Positions 18,628-28,628 are shown, numbered from the stretch's first letter. The stretch: 54,624 nt of DNA from Gammaproteobacteria bacterium (GCA_002721465.1 PBKO01000011.1:6332-60955), one strand, 5' to 3'. The notes: generated from the sequence alone by a model not told the origin. Translations and numbers: made by a program.

Positions 18628-21054
18628 ATGTCAAAGATAAAAAGAAATTTTCTTATTGCAATTCTTGTTGCTTTTCAGAGTCACATTAAGAGTGATCTCG
18701 TAAATGAGGAAATTTTAAAAATTAATAAATTAGACAATGCTGTCTCATGTTTTATTTATGAGCCATATCTTGGAATTGTAAATAATATTGAAGATCTTGA
18801 AATTAAATCTGAGAAATTTGAAATTACTGATGATGAAATTCTCATCCTTAATGGAGACGTTGAATTAGATTTTCCTGATGGTTTGTTGAATTCACAAAAA
18901 GTTAGAGTAGACAAAGACAGAGGATATGTAGATTTTAAAAGGCAGGGTCAAATATTTTTTAAAGATTATTTTTTTAAAGCTGAAGAAGGAACTTTCAGCA
19001 GAGATGATGGTTATATTAATTTAAAAAATGGGGAAGCATTTTTAAATTCAAGAAATTTAATCATAAGCTTTGAAGAGCTTGATGGGGACTTGGATGATAA
19101 AATTAATCTTTCTAATGTTCAAATGACTTCGTGCTTAGACTCAACAAATGGTTGGGCTATTAATGCTGGCAAAGTATCACTTGATGAATCAACAAAAAGA
19201 GGAATTGCAAGAAACGTAAGAATAAAGATTCTTGATAAGTCCCTAATCAAATTACCTGTCCTTCCTTTTGCTACATCTAATGAGAATATGTCAGGATTTT
19301 TAGAGCCTACACTATCATACTCATCAGATGGATTAGATTTTGTAATTCCTTATTACAAAACTATATCGAAAAGAAGTGATATAACTATTGCTGCCAGAAA
19401 TATCTCTGAAAGAGGTTCTGGAATTGAAACAAATTACAGAAATCTGCATGGTAAGAAGAACAACCTTCGTAATATAGATCTAATTTATTTTAATAGTGAT
19501 AAAGAACATAAAAAAATGTACCCAAGTCAATCTGATGCAAGATGGGCTTTTAGCGTAAAAGATTCATATTTAGACAAAAAAACCCTATGGATAGACTTAG
19601 ATTGGTCAAAGGCTTCGGATGATTTGGTTTTGAGAGACATATCTGGTGAAATAACTTCGATTGGTTCCCAAAGAGAGCAAAATTTGAGACAAAACATTTC
19701 AATTAACGGTATATACAAAAATGTTGAATTTAAAATTTCTCACAATGGATTTCAGAGCCTTAATCCAATACTAACAAATGGGTACAAAACATTACCATCA
19801 ATAAACATAAAATATTATAAAAGTCTTAAAGGATTTTCTATTGAAGAGAACTTAAATTTGTCTGTATTTAAAGCGGATGATGTTCATGGCTTTTATGGGT
19901 ATCAAAATAAAAGTAATCAGTTTCCATTTTTTATAGATCCTGTAGAAGGATCAAGGGTATTCTCTGATTTCAAAATTTATAAAAGTTTTAACTTAAACAC
20001 ATTAAATATCTATTCTGGATTGGGATTAAAAAGTATTAACTATAATCTTGATAATTCACAGCAATCTCAATCAGTAAGTATTCCTAATTTAATTGTTGAC
20101 ATCAATACTATATTTTATAAGAAGAATAAGATGGATATTCATTTATTGAAGCCAAGATTAATCATTGGATATGTAGGATATAAAAATCAAGATTCAAATC
20201 CAATTTTTGACACAAATAAAATTTCGATGATTAATCAATTATCTAATATAAATCGGTTTTCTGGGATGGACAGAATTGGTGACCAAAAATTTTATACTTT
20301 AAATTTGGAATATAAAAAAAGAATGATGCATATGGATAAAATATCGTTATCTGTTTCAAAAAAGTTTTACCTTGAGGATAGAAAGGTATTTCTTGATAGC
20401 ATGCATATGTCAAATGATCCTATGAGCCAAATGAATATGGCTATGATGAATATGTCATCTCAAATGAATGGAATGATGGATATGTCTCAAATGGGTGGAA
20501 TGATGAAGATGCCAATGGATGAAGGGCCAGTTATGATAATGGGCAAGTGGATGCCTAGTATGAAAACAATGATTATGTCGTATACAAGCTATATTGAGGA
20601 ATCAAATAAGATCCCAGTGGGGGGCATTACTATTAATCATAAATTTAAGTCTGCTTCCATGGGTTATGCGAAGAGATACACAAGAATGTCAGGCGACTTT
20701 GGAGTTACTTTGGATTATTCAGAATTATTTACAGACATCAAAATAAAAAATAAAGTTAGCCTAATTGCGAAAATTAAATATGACGATGAAGCAAGCAAAA
20801 AAATTGAATCAATTTTTGGTATTGGTTATGAAAATTGTTGTATTGCAGTGAGGTTAACCACTTCTGACAAAAATCTCTCAAAATATTTAGATAATTTTGA
20901 ATCAACTTCATATGATTTTTTAAATGAAGCATGGAATAATGTTATAGAAATTGAAAATAAGAGTAGAGTTAATTTTCAATTTGAATTTAAAGGTTTAAAC
21001 TCAACTTTTGAAAAGGCAGGAAAAGCATTAAATAACTCTATTCTAAAATATTAA
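18628..21054 (+). CDS. lptD: LPS-assembly protein LptD, with Met-rich insertion
   Basis: OstA-like N-terminal domain ('GDVELDFPDGLLNSQKVRVDKDRGYVDFKRQGQIFFKDYFFKAEEGTFSRDDGYINLKNGEA'), 'MTSCLDSTNGWAI', C-terminal 'YENCCIAVRL' CC pair; followed by surA-pdxA-rsmA. Confidence 0.92.
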   Translation: MSKIKRNFLIAILVAFQSHIKSDLVNEEILKINKLDNAVSCFIYEPYLGIVNNIEDLEIKSEKFEITDDEILILNGDVELDFPDGLLNSQKVRVDKDRGYVDFKRQGQIFFKDYFFKAEEGTFSRDDGYINLKNGEAFLNSRNLIISFEELDGDLDDKINLSNVQMTSCLDSTNGWAINAGKVSLDESTKRGIARNVRIKILDKSLIKLPVLPFATSNENMSGFLEPTLSYSSDGLDFVIPYYKTISKRSDITIAARNISERGSGIETNYRNLHGKKNNLRNIDLIYFNSDKEHKKMYPSQSDARWAFSVKDSYLDKKTLWIDLDWSKASDDLVLRDISGEITSIGSQREQNLRQNISINGIYKNVEFKISHNGFQSLNPILTNGYKTLPSINIKYYKSLKGFSIEENLNLSVFKADDVHGFYGYQNKSNQFPFFIDPVEGSRVFSDFKIYKSFNLNTLNIYSGLGLKSINYNLDNSQQSQSVSIPNLIVDINTIFYKKNKMDIHLLKPRLIIGYVGYKNQDSNPIFDTNKISMINQLSNINRFSGMDRIGDQKFYTLNLEYKKRMMHMDKISLSVSKKFYLEDRKVFLDSMHMSNDPMSQMNMAMMNMSSQMNGMMDMSQMGGMMKMPMDEGPVMIMGKWMPSMKTMIMSYTSYIEESNKIPVGGITINHKFKSASMGYAKRYTRMSGDFGVTLDYSELFTDIKIKNKVSLIAKIKYDDEASKKIESIFGIGYENCCIAVRLTTSDKNLSKYLDNFESTSYDFLNEAWNNVIEIENKSRVNFQFEFKGLNSTFEKAGKALNNSILKY
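20401..20580 (+). repeat. Met-rich coding segment in lptD containing three degenerate ~9-11 aa repeats (SQMNMAMMNMS / SQMNGMMDM / SQMGGMMKM)
   Basis: Codon-by-codon reading of 20401-20580: 23 of 60 codons are ATG. Repeat units at 20425-20457, 20458-20484 and 20485-20511. Confidence 0.9.
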
Positions 21055-21056
21055 TT

Positions 21057-22301
21057 ATGAATAAAATTTTAATATCATTTATCTATTTAGTATCTACTTT
21101 ACAAATATTTGCTGAGACAGTGATACTCGATCGCATTGCTATTATTGTCGATGACGGTGTTGTTATGGAATCGCAAATCAAAAGTAGCATTGTCAAAATC
21201 AATCAAAGATATGAAGATCAAAATATACCTAAGCCTCCATTGGATGTTGTTGAAGAAAATGTTAAAGAACAATTAATAATAGAAGAGTTGCAACTTCAAC
21301 TTGCAGATAGAGCTGGAGTAAGAATCAGTGATGCTGAGTTGAATGTCACAGTAGAAAGATTGGCTAGAAATAATCAAATGAGCTTAGAAGAGTTCATTTC
21401 ATTTATTGAAAATAGTGGAGATTCCTACGAAGACTTGAGAGATGATATTCGAAAAGAAATGAGGATTCAGAGAATCCAAAGAGGACGGGTAAACTCAACA
21501 ATCGATATCACTGAAAAAGAATTTGATGCATTTTTAGCTACAGATGATTCTCTTGATGCCCTTCAACCTGAACTATTAGTTAGACAAATCTTGGTGAAAG
21601 ATAAAAGTACTGCTGACAATGTCATTGATCAGATAAATAAAAACATTGAATTTTCTGATTTGGCAAAACAATACTCACTAAGTGCAACTGCTCAAAATGG
21701 TGGACTTATGTCCTGGAAAAGACTTAATGAAATGCCGGTGTTATATGAGAATGCTCTTGATAAAAAATCTGTGGGTTATATTTCTGAGCCACTAGAAAGT
21801 GGATCAGGATTTCATATTTTAAAACTCGAAGATAAAAAAGGTGATTTTGTGCAATTTCAAGATCAATGGAAATCAAGACATATTCTTTTAATGCCCACTG
21901 CAATTAGAGACGATGAAGAAACTGAAAGACTTTTAAATGAAATTAGAGACAGAATTATCTCTGGTGAAGACTTTGGTGTTCTAGCAGATGAATTTTCAGA
22001 AGATCCAGGTTCAGCAAAGCTTGGAGGTGATCTAGGTTGGTTAGGCCAAGGAGTCCTAGCAGACAAATTTGAAGAAACAATGCTTGCCTCAGAAATTAAT
22101 GAGATTTCTGAAGTATTTAAAACAGAATTTGGTTATCACTTTCTTGAAGTTTTAGAAAAAAGGAATCATGAGCTTACAAATGAATTAATTGAGGAGAGAG
22201 CATATCAAGTATTATATTCAAGAAAATTTGATGAAGAGCTAGATAATACTCTAAGAACAATGCGTGCTGAGGCTTTTGTTGAATTCAAAGAATTAGATTG
22301 A
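21057..22301 (+). CDS. surA: Periplasmic chaperone/peptidyl-prolyl isomerase SurA
   Basis: N-terminal signal, 'ILDRIAIIVDDGVVMESQI', two parvulin domains ('SLSATAQNGGLMSWKRLNEMP', 'FSEDPGSAKLGGDLGWLGQG'). Confidence 0.95.
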   Translation: MNKILISFIYLVSTLQIFAETVILDRIAIIVDDGVVMESQIKSSIVKINQRYEDQNIPKPPLDVVEENVKEQLIIEELQLQLADRAGVRISDAELNVTVERLARNNQMSLEEFISFIENSGDSYEDLRDDIRKEMRIQRIQRGRVNSTIDITEKEFDAFLATDDSLDALQPELLVRQILVKDKSTADNVIDQINKNIEFSDLAKQYSLSATAQNGGLMSWKRLNEMPVLYENALDKKSVGYISEPLESGSGFHILKLEDKKGDFVQFQDQWKSRHILLMPTAIRDDEETERLLNEIRDRIISGEDFGVLADEFSEDPGSAKLGGDLGWLGQGVLADKFEETMLASEINEISEVFKTEFGYHFLEVLEKRNHELTNELIEERAYQVLYSRKFDEELDNTLRTMRAEAFVEFKELD

Positions 22302-23281
22302 AAAAAATAATTTATTCTCCTGGTGAACCTGCCGGTATTGGTCCTGACATAATAATTAAATTATGTTGCTCTAACTCATGGGAAAAATATAAATCATCAA
22401 TAGTCTCAATTGGAGATCCTGAATTATTTATTAGAAGAGCTAAATTATTAAAAAAGAAACTAAAAATAGTTGAAGCTAATTCGTTAGAAGATTTAAAAAA
22501 AAATAAAAAAAATATTCTTCAAATAATCAAAGTATCCAAATGTAAAAATTATCAAGCAGGTGGTCTATCAGCTAACAATGCAGAATATGTAATAGATAAC
22601 TTAGACTATGCAATTGATCAAACACTAAATATAGACAAAGTAGCACTTGTTACCGGCCCTATTAGTAAAGAAAATATTACCTCAATCATTAAGAATTTTT
22701 CAGGTCATACTGAATATATTATGCAAAATACTAAAAGCAAAGATGTACTTATGATGCTTGCGTCTCCAAAATTGAAAGTGGCACTAGCAACTACCCATGT
22801 TCCTTTAAAAAAAGTATCTAAAATGATAAAAAAAGAATTAATTGTTAATAAAATTAAGATACTTAATAACGAACTTAAAAATAAATTTAATATTAAAAAA
22901 CCAAAAATAAGAATACTTGGCCTTAATCCTCATGCTGGTGAAAATGGAAAAATAGGCACAGAGGAATTAGATCATATTAAACCTGCTGTGAGGATCCTCA
23001 AGAAAAATAATATAGATGTTTCTTATCCAATTTCTGCTGATACTGCATTTTCTATTGGCCTATTAAAAGAGACAGACGCATATCTTGGAATGTACCATGA
23101 TCAAGTGCTTCCGGTATTAAAAGCTTTAAGTTTTGGCAACTCAATTAATATTACTCTTGGTATTCCAATTATTAGAACATCTGTAGATCATGGTGTAGCC
23201 CTTGATATTGCTGGAACATCAAAATCAAATTCATCCTCTTTAGATCTCGCAATTAAAACAGCAATAAGATTGACTAAATGA
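22298..23281 (+). CDS. pdxA: 4-hydroxythreonine-4-phosphate dehydrogenase
   Basis: 'SPGEPAGIGPDIIIKL', 'FSGHTEYI', 'LGLNPHAGENGKIGTEE', 'GMYHDQVLPVLK', 'RTSVDHGVALDIAGT'; TTG start, ATGA-type coupling. Confidence 0.95.
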   Translation: MKKIIYSPGEPAGIGPDIIIKLCCSNSWEKYKSSIVSIGDPELFIRRAKLLKKKLKIVEANSLEDLKKNKKNILQIIKVSKCKNYQAGGLSANNAEYVIDNLDYAIDQTLNIDKVALVTGPISKENITSIIKNFSGHTEYIMQNTKSKDVLMMLASPKLKVALATTHVPLKKVSKMIKKELIVNKIKILNNELKNKFNIKKPKIRILGLNPHAGENGKIGTEELDHIKPAVRILKKNNIDVSYPISADTAFSIGLLKETDAYLGMYHDQVLPVLKALSFGNSINITLGIPIIRTSVDHGVALDIAGTSKSNSSSLDLAIKTAIRLTK

Positions 23282-24045
23282 ACTCTAGAGACCTAAGACG
23301 TAAATATGGTCAAAACTATTTAAAAGATAAGGCTATTTTATTCGAAATGGGCGAAGCAATAGCTCCGAGAGAACATGATAATTTTATTGAGATTGGTCCT
23401 GGTTTGGGTGCCCTCACCGATCAAATTAATATAGAAAAAATAAATGTTACATGTATTGAAATAGATGCAAAAAATATTGAATATTTAAGAAAGAAGTATG
23501 ATGGTCCTGCTAGCTTTAAATTCATAAATGAAAATATATTAGATTTTAATTTAGATGATGAAGTTAGTAACTACAGATTAATTGGTAATTTGCCATACAA
23601 TATCTCGACTCAAATAATGTTGAAGTTTATTGAAAATTACAAAAATATTTATGACATGCATTTCTTAGTTCAAAAAGAAGTTGCTGAAAAAGTCACTGGG
23701 AATGTTTCAACCAAAAATTGGGGAAAGTTAGCATTAAAAATTTCTGCTTTTTTTGACAGTGAAGTTCTGTTTGATGTTCCACCAGAATCATTTGATATTA
23801 AGCCTAATGTAAATTCAAGTTTTATAAGGCTCTTGCCAAAAAAAAACATAAATTATGATTTAGAAATCAAATCAGATCTTTACAATATAATTGATTCAGC
23901 CTTTATGTCTCGAAGAAAAAATATAAAGAATAATTTAAAAAATCTTAATATTAATTGGAATGAAGTTGATATAAATCCAAATAAAAGATCTGAAGAATTA
24001 TCAACACAAGATTTTATCTATTTAGCTAAAAGTTTAAAAAAATAA
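23278..24045 (+). CDS. rsmA: 16S rRNA dimethyladenosine transferase
   Basis: 'RKYGQNYLKDKAIL', 'IEIGPGLGALTDQI', 'LIGNLPYNISTQIMLKF'. Confidence 0.95.
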   Translation: MNSRDLRRKYGQNYLKDKAILFEMGEAIAPREHDNFIEIGPGLGALTDQINIEKINVTCIEIDAKNIEYLRKKYDGPASFKFINENILDFNLDDEVSNYRLIGNLPYNISTQIMLKFIENYKNIYDMHFLVQKEVAEKVTGNVSTKNWGKLALKISAFFDSEVLFDVPPESFDIKPNVNSSFIRLLPKKNINYDLEIKSDLYNIIDSAFMSRRKNIKNNLKNLNINWNEVDINPNKRSEELSTQDFIYLAKSLKK

Positions 24046-24852
24046 ATGTCACACTATGTAGTTGGAGATGTTCAAGGTTGCTTTGATGAGCTAATTTCTT
24101 TGTGTAAAAAAATAAAATTTAATCCAAATAAAGATAAGTTAATATTTGCAGGAGATTTTGTTAATAGAGGCCCAAAATCTCTCGAAGTTTTAGAATTTTG
24201 TATTCAAAACAAAAGGTCTGTTTCTGGTGTTCTTGGTAATCATGATTTTTATTTGTTATATCTGATTGAGCACAAAAAAAGAAATAAATCATTAAAACCT
24301 ATTCTTGAATCTAAAAATGTAAATAGAATTTTTAAGTGGTTACGCAAGCAACCCCTTGTTCAAAAGATTAAAATTAATAAATCTAAAGAGGTCTTTTATA
24401 TTGTTCATGCTGGCATTCCATTTTTTTGGAGTCTAAAAACTGCAAAAAAACTTTCAAATGAGTTGCAGGGAGTATTAAAAAAAGATTCCTATAATATTTT
24501 AAAAAAAATGTGGGGTGATTCACCCTCGAGATGGAAAGCAAGCTTAGAAGGTTATAAAAGATATAGAACTATAATTAATTATTTCACTCGAATGCGATAT
24601 CTTGATGTCAATGGGAATCTAAAGTTAAAGAAAAAAGATCTAAAAAAGGAAAAAAATCATATACCCTGGTTTCAACAAACTATAATTAATTTGAAACCAA
24701 AAGAATTTATAGTTTTTGGTCACTGGGCAGCTTTAAATGGTAAGACAAAATTTAAAAATATAATTGGTCTAGATACTGGTTGTGTATGGGGTAAAAAACT
24801 AACAGCAATTAGATTAGAGGATAAAAAGATATTTCAAGTTAATAAATTATGA
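24046..24852 (+). CDS. apaH: Symmetrical bis(5'-nucleosyl)-tetraphosphatase
   Basis: 'YVVGDVQGCFDELISLC', 'FAGDFVNRGPKSLEVLEF', 'VLGNHDFYLL', 'FGHWAALNG'. Confidence 0.94.
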   Translation: MSHYVVGDVQGCFDELISLCKKIKFNPNKDKLIFAGDFVNRGPKSLEVLEFCIQNKRSVSGVLGNHDFYLLYLIEHKKRNKSLKPILESKNVNRIFKWLRKQPLVQKIKINKSKEVFYIVHAGIPFFWSLKTAKKLSNELQGVLKKDSYNILKKMWGDSPSRWKASLEGYKRYRTIINYFTRMRYLDVNGNLKLKKKDLKKEKNHIPWFQQTIINLKPKEFIVFGHWAALNGKTKFKNIIGLDTGCVWGKKLTAIRLEDKKIFQVNKL

Positions 24853-25868
24853 AAATATACAAAGTTGGTGGTGCTGTAAGAGACGGTCTTTTGGGTGTAA
24901 AGGCAAAAGATAACGATTGGGTTGTTGTTGGTTCCTCACCAGATGAAATGATCTCAGAGGGCTTTAAACCTATAGGAAAAGACTTTCCAGTATTCTTACA
25001 CCCTGAAACTAAAGAGGAATACGCATTAGCCAGAACTGAGAGAAAGTCAGGTACTGGTTACCATGGTTTTACATTTTATTTTGGGAAAGAAGTTACCTTA
25101 GAAGAAGATTTATCGAGGAGAGATTTTACAATAAATGCAATGGCTCAAGATGAAAATAATAATATTATTGATCCACTAAATGGTCAGATTGATCTGCAGA
25201 ATCAAATTTTTAAACATGCATCTGAAGCATTTTCAGAAGATCCACTCAGGGCTATTAGGTTGGCAAGATTTTTTACATATGATCACCTGAAAGATTTTAG
25301 TATTAATAGTTCAACAATTGATAAAGTTAATCAAATTGTCTCATCAAATGAAATATCAAAACTTTCATCTGAAAGAGTTTGGATAGAAACATCAAGGGCG
25401 TTATGCAGTTCTAATCCCAGTAATTATTTTGAAAAAATTATTTCCTTGGATTTAATAAAGCCCTTTTTTGAGAATCTAAAAATAGCACATTGTCATAGTC
25501 ATTCAGACACTGAAATCAGATGGTCAGAGCTTCAAATAAATAATCATTTTAAATTAGGCAACAAAATACCTATCCCAAATGAATATAAAAATGCATCTAG
25601 TGTGCTAAAAAGTATTTCAAAAATTACTAATAATGTTGAAGAAAGTCATTTAATTAAAATTATTAAAGATACTCAATTTAAAAGAAATAAAGAGCTTATT
25701 GACAAGCTGCTAACGCTTCCGTGTTTGTCAAAAAATAAAGATTACGTGTCTAGTATTGCTGACGAACTAAACAATACCGATTTTTCTTTCCTTTCAGGTA
25801 TACCAAAAGAGAAAGTTGAGACAGAAAAGTCTAAAATATACAAAGAAATACTTAAAAAGTTTATATGA
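24849..25868 (+). CDS. cca: CCA tRNA nucleotidyltransferase
   Basis: 'MKIYKVGGAVRDGLLGVKAKDNDWVVVG', 'EDLSRRDFTINAMAQDENNNIIDPLNG', 'EDPLRAIRLARF'. Confidence 0.93.
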   Translation: MKIYKVGGAVRDGLLGVKAKDNDWVVVGSSPDEMISEGFKPIGKDFPVFLHPETKEEYALARTERKSGTGYHGFTFYFGKEVTLEEDLSRRDFTINAMAQDENNNIIDPLNGQIDLQNQIFKHASEAFSEDPLRAIRLARFFTYDHLKDFSINSSTIDKVNQIVSSNEISKLSSERVWIETSRALCSSNPSNYFEKIISLDLIKPFFENLKIAHCHSHSDTEIRWSELQINNHFKLGNKIPIPNEYKNASSVLKSISKITNNVEESHLIKIIKDTQFKRNKELIDKLLTLPCLSKNKDYVSSIADELNNTDFSFLSGIPKEKVETEKSKIYKEILKKFI

Positions 25869-26590
25869 GCAAAACTATATTTATTACAGGAGCAGCAAAA
25901 AGAATAGGAAAGGAAATTGCTCTTACCTATAAAGAATTGGGATGGAATATTATTATTCATTACAATTCGTCAAAAAAAGATGCCGAAGATCTTGCTGATT
26001 TTATTAATAAAGATAACCCTGATTCTGCAAAAACTGTAAAGGGTAATTTAGATATCAAAGAAGATGTCGAAAAAATATTAACTGATATAGATGGAATGTT
26101 CCCTTCATTAGATTTACTAATAAATAATGCTTCAACCTTCTACCCTACTCCAATTGAAGAGGTATCTGAAGACCATTGGAATAAGCTAATTGGTAGCAAT
26201 TTAAAAGGTCCTTTATTTTTAATACAAGGTGTAAAAGAAAAACTTAAAAAATCTAATGGTCAAGTGATTAATATTACTGATACAAACCTCTCTAGAGGTG
26301 TTGCAAATTATTCTATATATTCTGCTGCTAAGGCAGGCCTCGAGGCAATTACAAAGGGGCTTGCGAGAGAGCTCGCTCCTGAGATTAAAGTTAATGCAAT
26401 TGCTCCAGGAGCAATGCTTGAACCACCAGATGTTACATGGACAGAAGAACAAAAAAATAAAGTAATTAGCAGTATTCCTTTAAAAAGAATGGGTTCTGAA
26501 AAAGATATTGCCGAAGCTGTAAAATTCTTAGAAAGTTCAGACTATATTACGGGCCAAATTATTAAAGTTGATGGCGGAAGATCTTTGTAA
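25865..26590 (+). CDS. Pteridine reductase / FolM-like SDR
   Basis: 'IFITGAAKRIGKEIALTYKE', 'YSIYSAAKAGLEAITKGLARELAPEIKVNAIAPGAM', terminal 'VDGGRSL'. Confidence 0.8.
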   Translation: MSKTIFITGAAKRIGKEIALTYKELGWNIIIHYNSSKKDAEDLADFINKDNPDSAKTVKGNLDIKEDVEKILTDIDGMFPSLDLLINNASTFYPTPIEEVSEDHWNKLIGSNLKGPLFLIQGVKEKLKKSNGQVINITDTNLSRGVANYSIYSAAKAGLEAITKGLARELAPEIKVNAIAPGAMLEPPDVTWTEEQKNKVISSIPLKRMGSEKDIAEAVKFLESSDYITGQIIKVDGGRSL

Positions 26591-27639
26591 TGAAGGCTTT
26601 GGATGATGCAAAATTTTCTGGAACAAAGAAAGTTGATGAAAGCTTAAAAATTGAAGTTTCAAAATTACAACCTTGGATTGATGAGTTCGTCCCAAAAGCA
26701 GGAAAAATAAATTCCATTGAACAATTTAAAGGTGGTCAATCAAATCCAACATACAAAATTATTACGGAATCAAAAAGTCTTGTATTAAGGCGAAAGCCTC
26801 CTGGAAAACTGCTCCCTTCAGCACATGCAGTGGACAGAGAATATAAAGTAATTACTGCTTTGTATGAGACTGATGTTCCAGTTCCAAAAACATATGGGCT
26901 CTGTGAGGATAATGATGTTGCAGGTACAGAGTTTTTTCTCATGGACTTTTTAGATGGTGATCTATTTTGGGATCCAATGATTCCCTCTCTCAATAACAAA
27001 GATAGAGCAGAGATTTACAAAAATAAGAATAAAACCTTAGCCAAGCTTCACAGTATTGATTATAAAAAAATAGGACTCGAAGACTATGGTAAACCAGGTA
27101 ATTATGTTGCAAGACAGGTTTCAAGATGGTCTAAGCAATACAGGGCATCTGAAACTGACAATATTGAAGCAATGAATAATCTTATTGACTGGTTACCACA
27201 AAATATTCCTGATGATGATGAGACTTCGATTGTTCATGGTGATTACAGGTTAGATAATATGATTTTAAAAAATAATAAGGTAATGGGTATTCTCGACTGG
27301 GAACTATCTACACTTGGACATCCTATTGCAGACTTTAGCTATCATTGTCTATCTTGGAGAACTCAAGAGGCCTTTTGGGATCATGCTAAATTGAAAGAAC
27401 TTGGAGTTCCCTCAGAAAAAGAATATATGGAAATGTATTGTGAAAATTCAGGTAAAGACCTTTCAAAAAATTGGGAGTTTTATATGGCTTTTAATATGTT
27501 CAAAATTGCTGGAATACTTCAGGGGATTTTAGGAAGAGTAAGAGATGGAACCGCATCAAGCAAACACGCTGAGGATCGAGGCATGATGGTTTATCCTTTA
27601 TCAGAAGCAGCCTGGAAGACAATTAAAGAAAATTTCTAG
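26590..27639 (+). CDS. Phosphotransferase family protein (APH; acyl-CoA dehydrogenase-associated type)
   Basis: 'QFKGGQSNPTYKI', 'LVLRRKPPGKLLPSAHAVDREYKVI', 'IVHGDYRLDNMI', 'ILDWELSTLGHPIADF'. Confidence 0.87.
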   Translation: MKALDDAKFSGTKKVDESLKIEVSKLQPWIDEFVPKAGKINSIEQFKGGQSNPTYKIITESKSLVLRRKPPGKLLPSAHAVDREYKVITALYETDVPVPKTYGLCEDNDVAGTEFFLMDFLDGDLFWDPMIPSLNNKDRAEIYKNKNKTLAKLHSIDYKKIGLEDYGKPGNYVARQVSRWSKQYRASETDNIEAMNNLIDWLPQNIPDDDETSIVHGDYRLDNMILKNNKVMGILDWELSTLGHPIADFSYHCLSWRTQEAFWDHAKLKELGVPSEKEYMEMYCENSGKDLSKNWEFYMAFNMFKIAGILQGILGRVRDGTASSKHAEDRGMMVYPLSEAAWKTIKENF

Positions 27640-27642
27640 AAT

Positions 27643-28248
27643 TTATTTTTTTACAAAAAATAAAGTAATGCCTGATAATGAGGTAATTAGCGCAAGAATA
27701 GATAAAAGCTTAAATAGTATATTATTTATATTATCCCTTTCGCGGTAATCCATAATATGAAGTGACCACATTAGGTCCCAGATTCTCCAAGAATCACTTC
27801 TTATTGAACTAATATCACCTGTCATATATCCAACATATACATTTATCTTATCTTTTGTATCTGTCTTTACTTTATATGCAGGTAGAGACCCTCTATATTC
27901 AGAACCTTGTTTCACATCCTTAATAAATATGGCTTCTATGGGATTAAGGGTTGTTTTTTGCGATGTAATCAATAAGGCTTCTTGTTTAGTTAAAGGTTCG
28001 ATAGATTCTCTTTCAGGGTAAGTTTGATAAGACTTTTTACCATCTTTATTTGTCTCTATTAAAGTTAGTCCCAACCTATCAAAAATTCGATACTCTATGT
28101 CTTTAGGAAGTCGATATTGCTCGCCTCTTACCAACTCAATCTTATTGTAAGCAAAATAAATACCTGACACAGTCCACAATCACAATTGAATAGAAACAAA
28201 TATACTTAGGTATCTATGAAAATTTCTTGTGAATTTCTTTGCTCTCAT
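27643..28248 (-). pseudogene. PepSY-family membrane protein interrupted by in-frame TGA at codon 23
   Basis: From ATG at 28248 (overlapping the folK stop): MRAKKFTRNFHRYLSIFVSIQL*LWTVSGIYFAYNKIELVRGEQYR... The TGA is 28182-28180 (plus strand 'tca'). The track ORF starts at the TTG immediately after it (28179). Confidence 0.72.
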
Positions 28249-28628
28249 TAAATTAATTCTTTTAAAGGTTCAGATACAAAAGTATATTTTTCGACTTCAT
28301 CACTTTCAAATAAAATTTCTTCGTTTTCATCGATTTGTAGAACAATATCAATATCAAGAGTTCTTGCACTAAACTTTGGGGCGTTTCTATTTCTTCCAGA
28401 CTCATCCTCAATTAATTTAAGTTTTTTATTGAGTTCGTCAAATGTTAAATTTGTTTCGCCACATACAACTGAATTTAAAAAATCGTCACCTTCAAATCCT
28501 TCAGCTTTTGTTCTATGAATTGAAGACGAACTAGTATTTTGTAAAATTTTAGTTAATTCTTTTTGAGCAAAGTCTAAGTTTTTTTGTGCGTTAATATTGC
28601 TTCCGAGTGATAAAAAATATTTCATCAT
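28248..28628 (-). CDS. folK: 2-amino-4-hydroxy-6-hydroxymethyldihydropteridine diphosphokinase
   Basis: 'YFLSLGSNINAQKNLD', 'FLNSVV', 'ARTLDIDIVL'. Confidence 0.86.
   Translation of the reverse strand: MMKYFLSLGSNINAQKNLDFAQKELTKILQNTSSSSIHRTKAEGFEGDDFLNSVVCGETNLTFDELNKKLKLIEDESGRNRNAPKFSARTLDIDIVLQIDENEEILFESDEVEKYTFVSEPLKELI

Noticed and set aside
20401-20580. Met-rich lptD segment as an out-of-frame artefact or non-coding ATG microsatellite
   Set aside because: The frame is continuous from 18628 to 21054 with LptD features on both sides; the repeat is degenerate with non-Met spacers, so it is a real coding segment.
23278-24852. Missing apaG between rsmA and apaH as a notable deletion
   Set aside because: apaG is often absent or located elsewhere; direct rsmA-apaH adjacency is not remarkable by itself.
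28177-28250. TGA in the PepSY gene as evidence for TGA-to-Trp recoding or selenocysteine
   Set aside because: TGA terminates other genes here (e.g. purD at 4694-4696), the Trp codons read are TGG, the position is inside a Leu-rich TM helix rather than a redox site, and no SECIS-like hairpin was evident.
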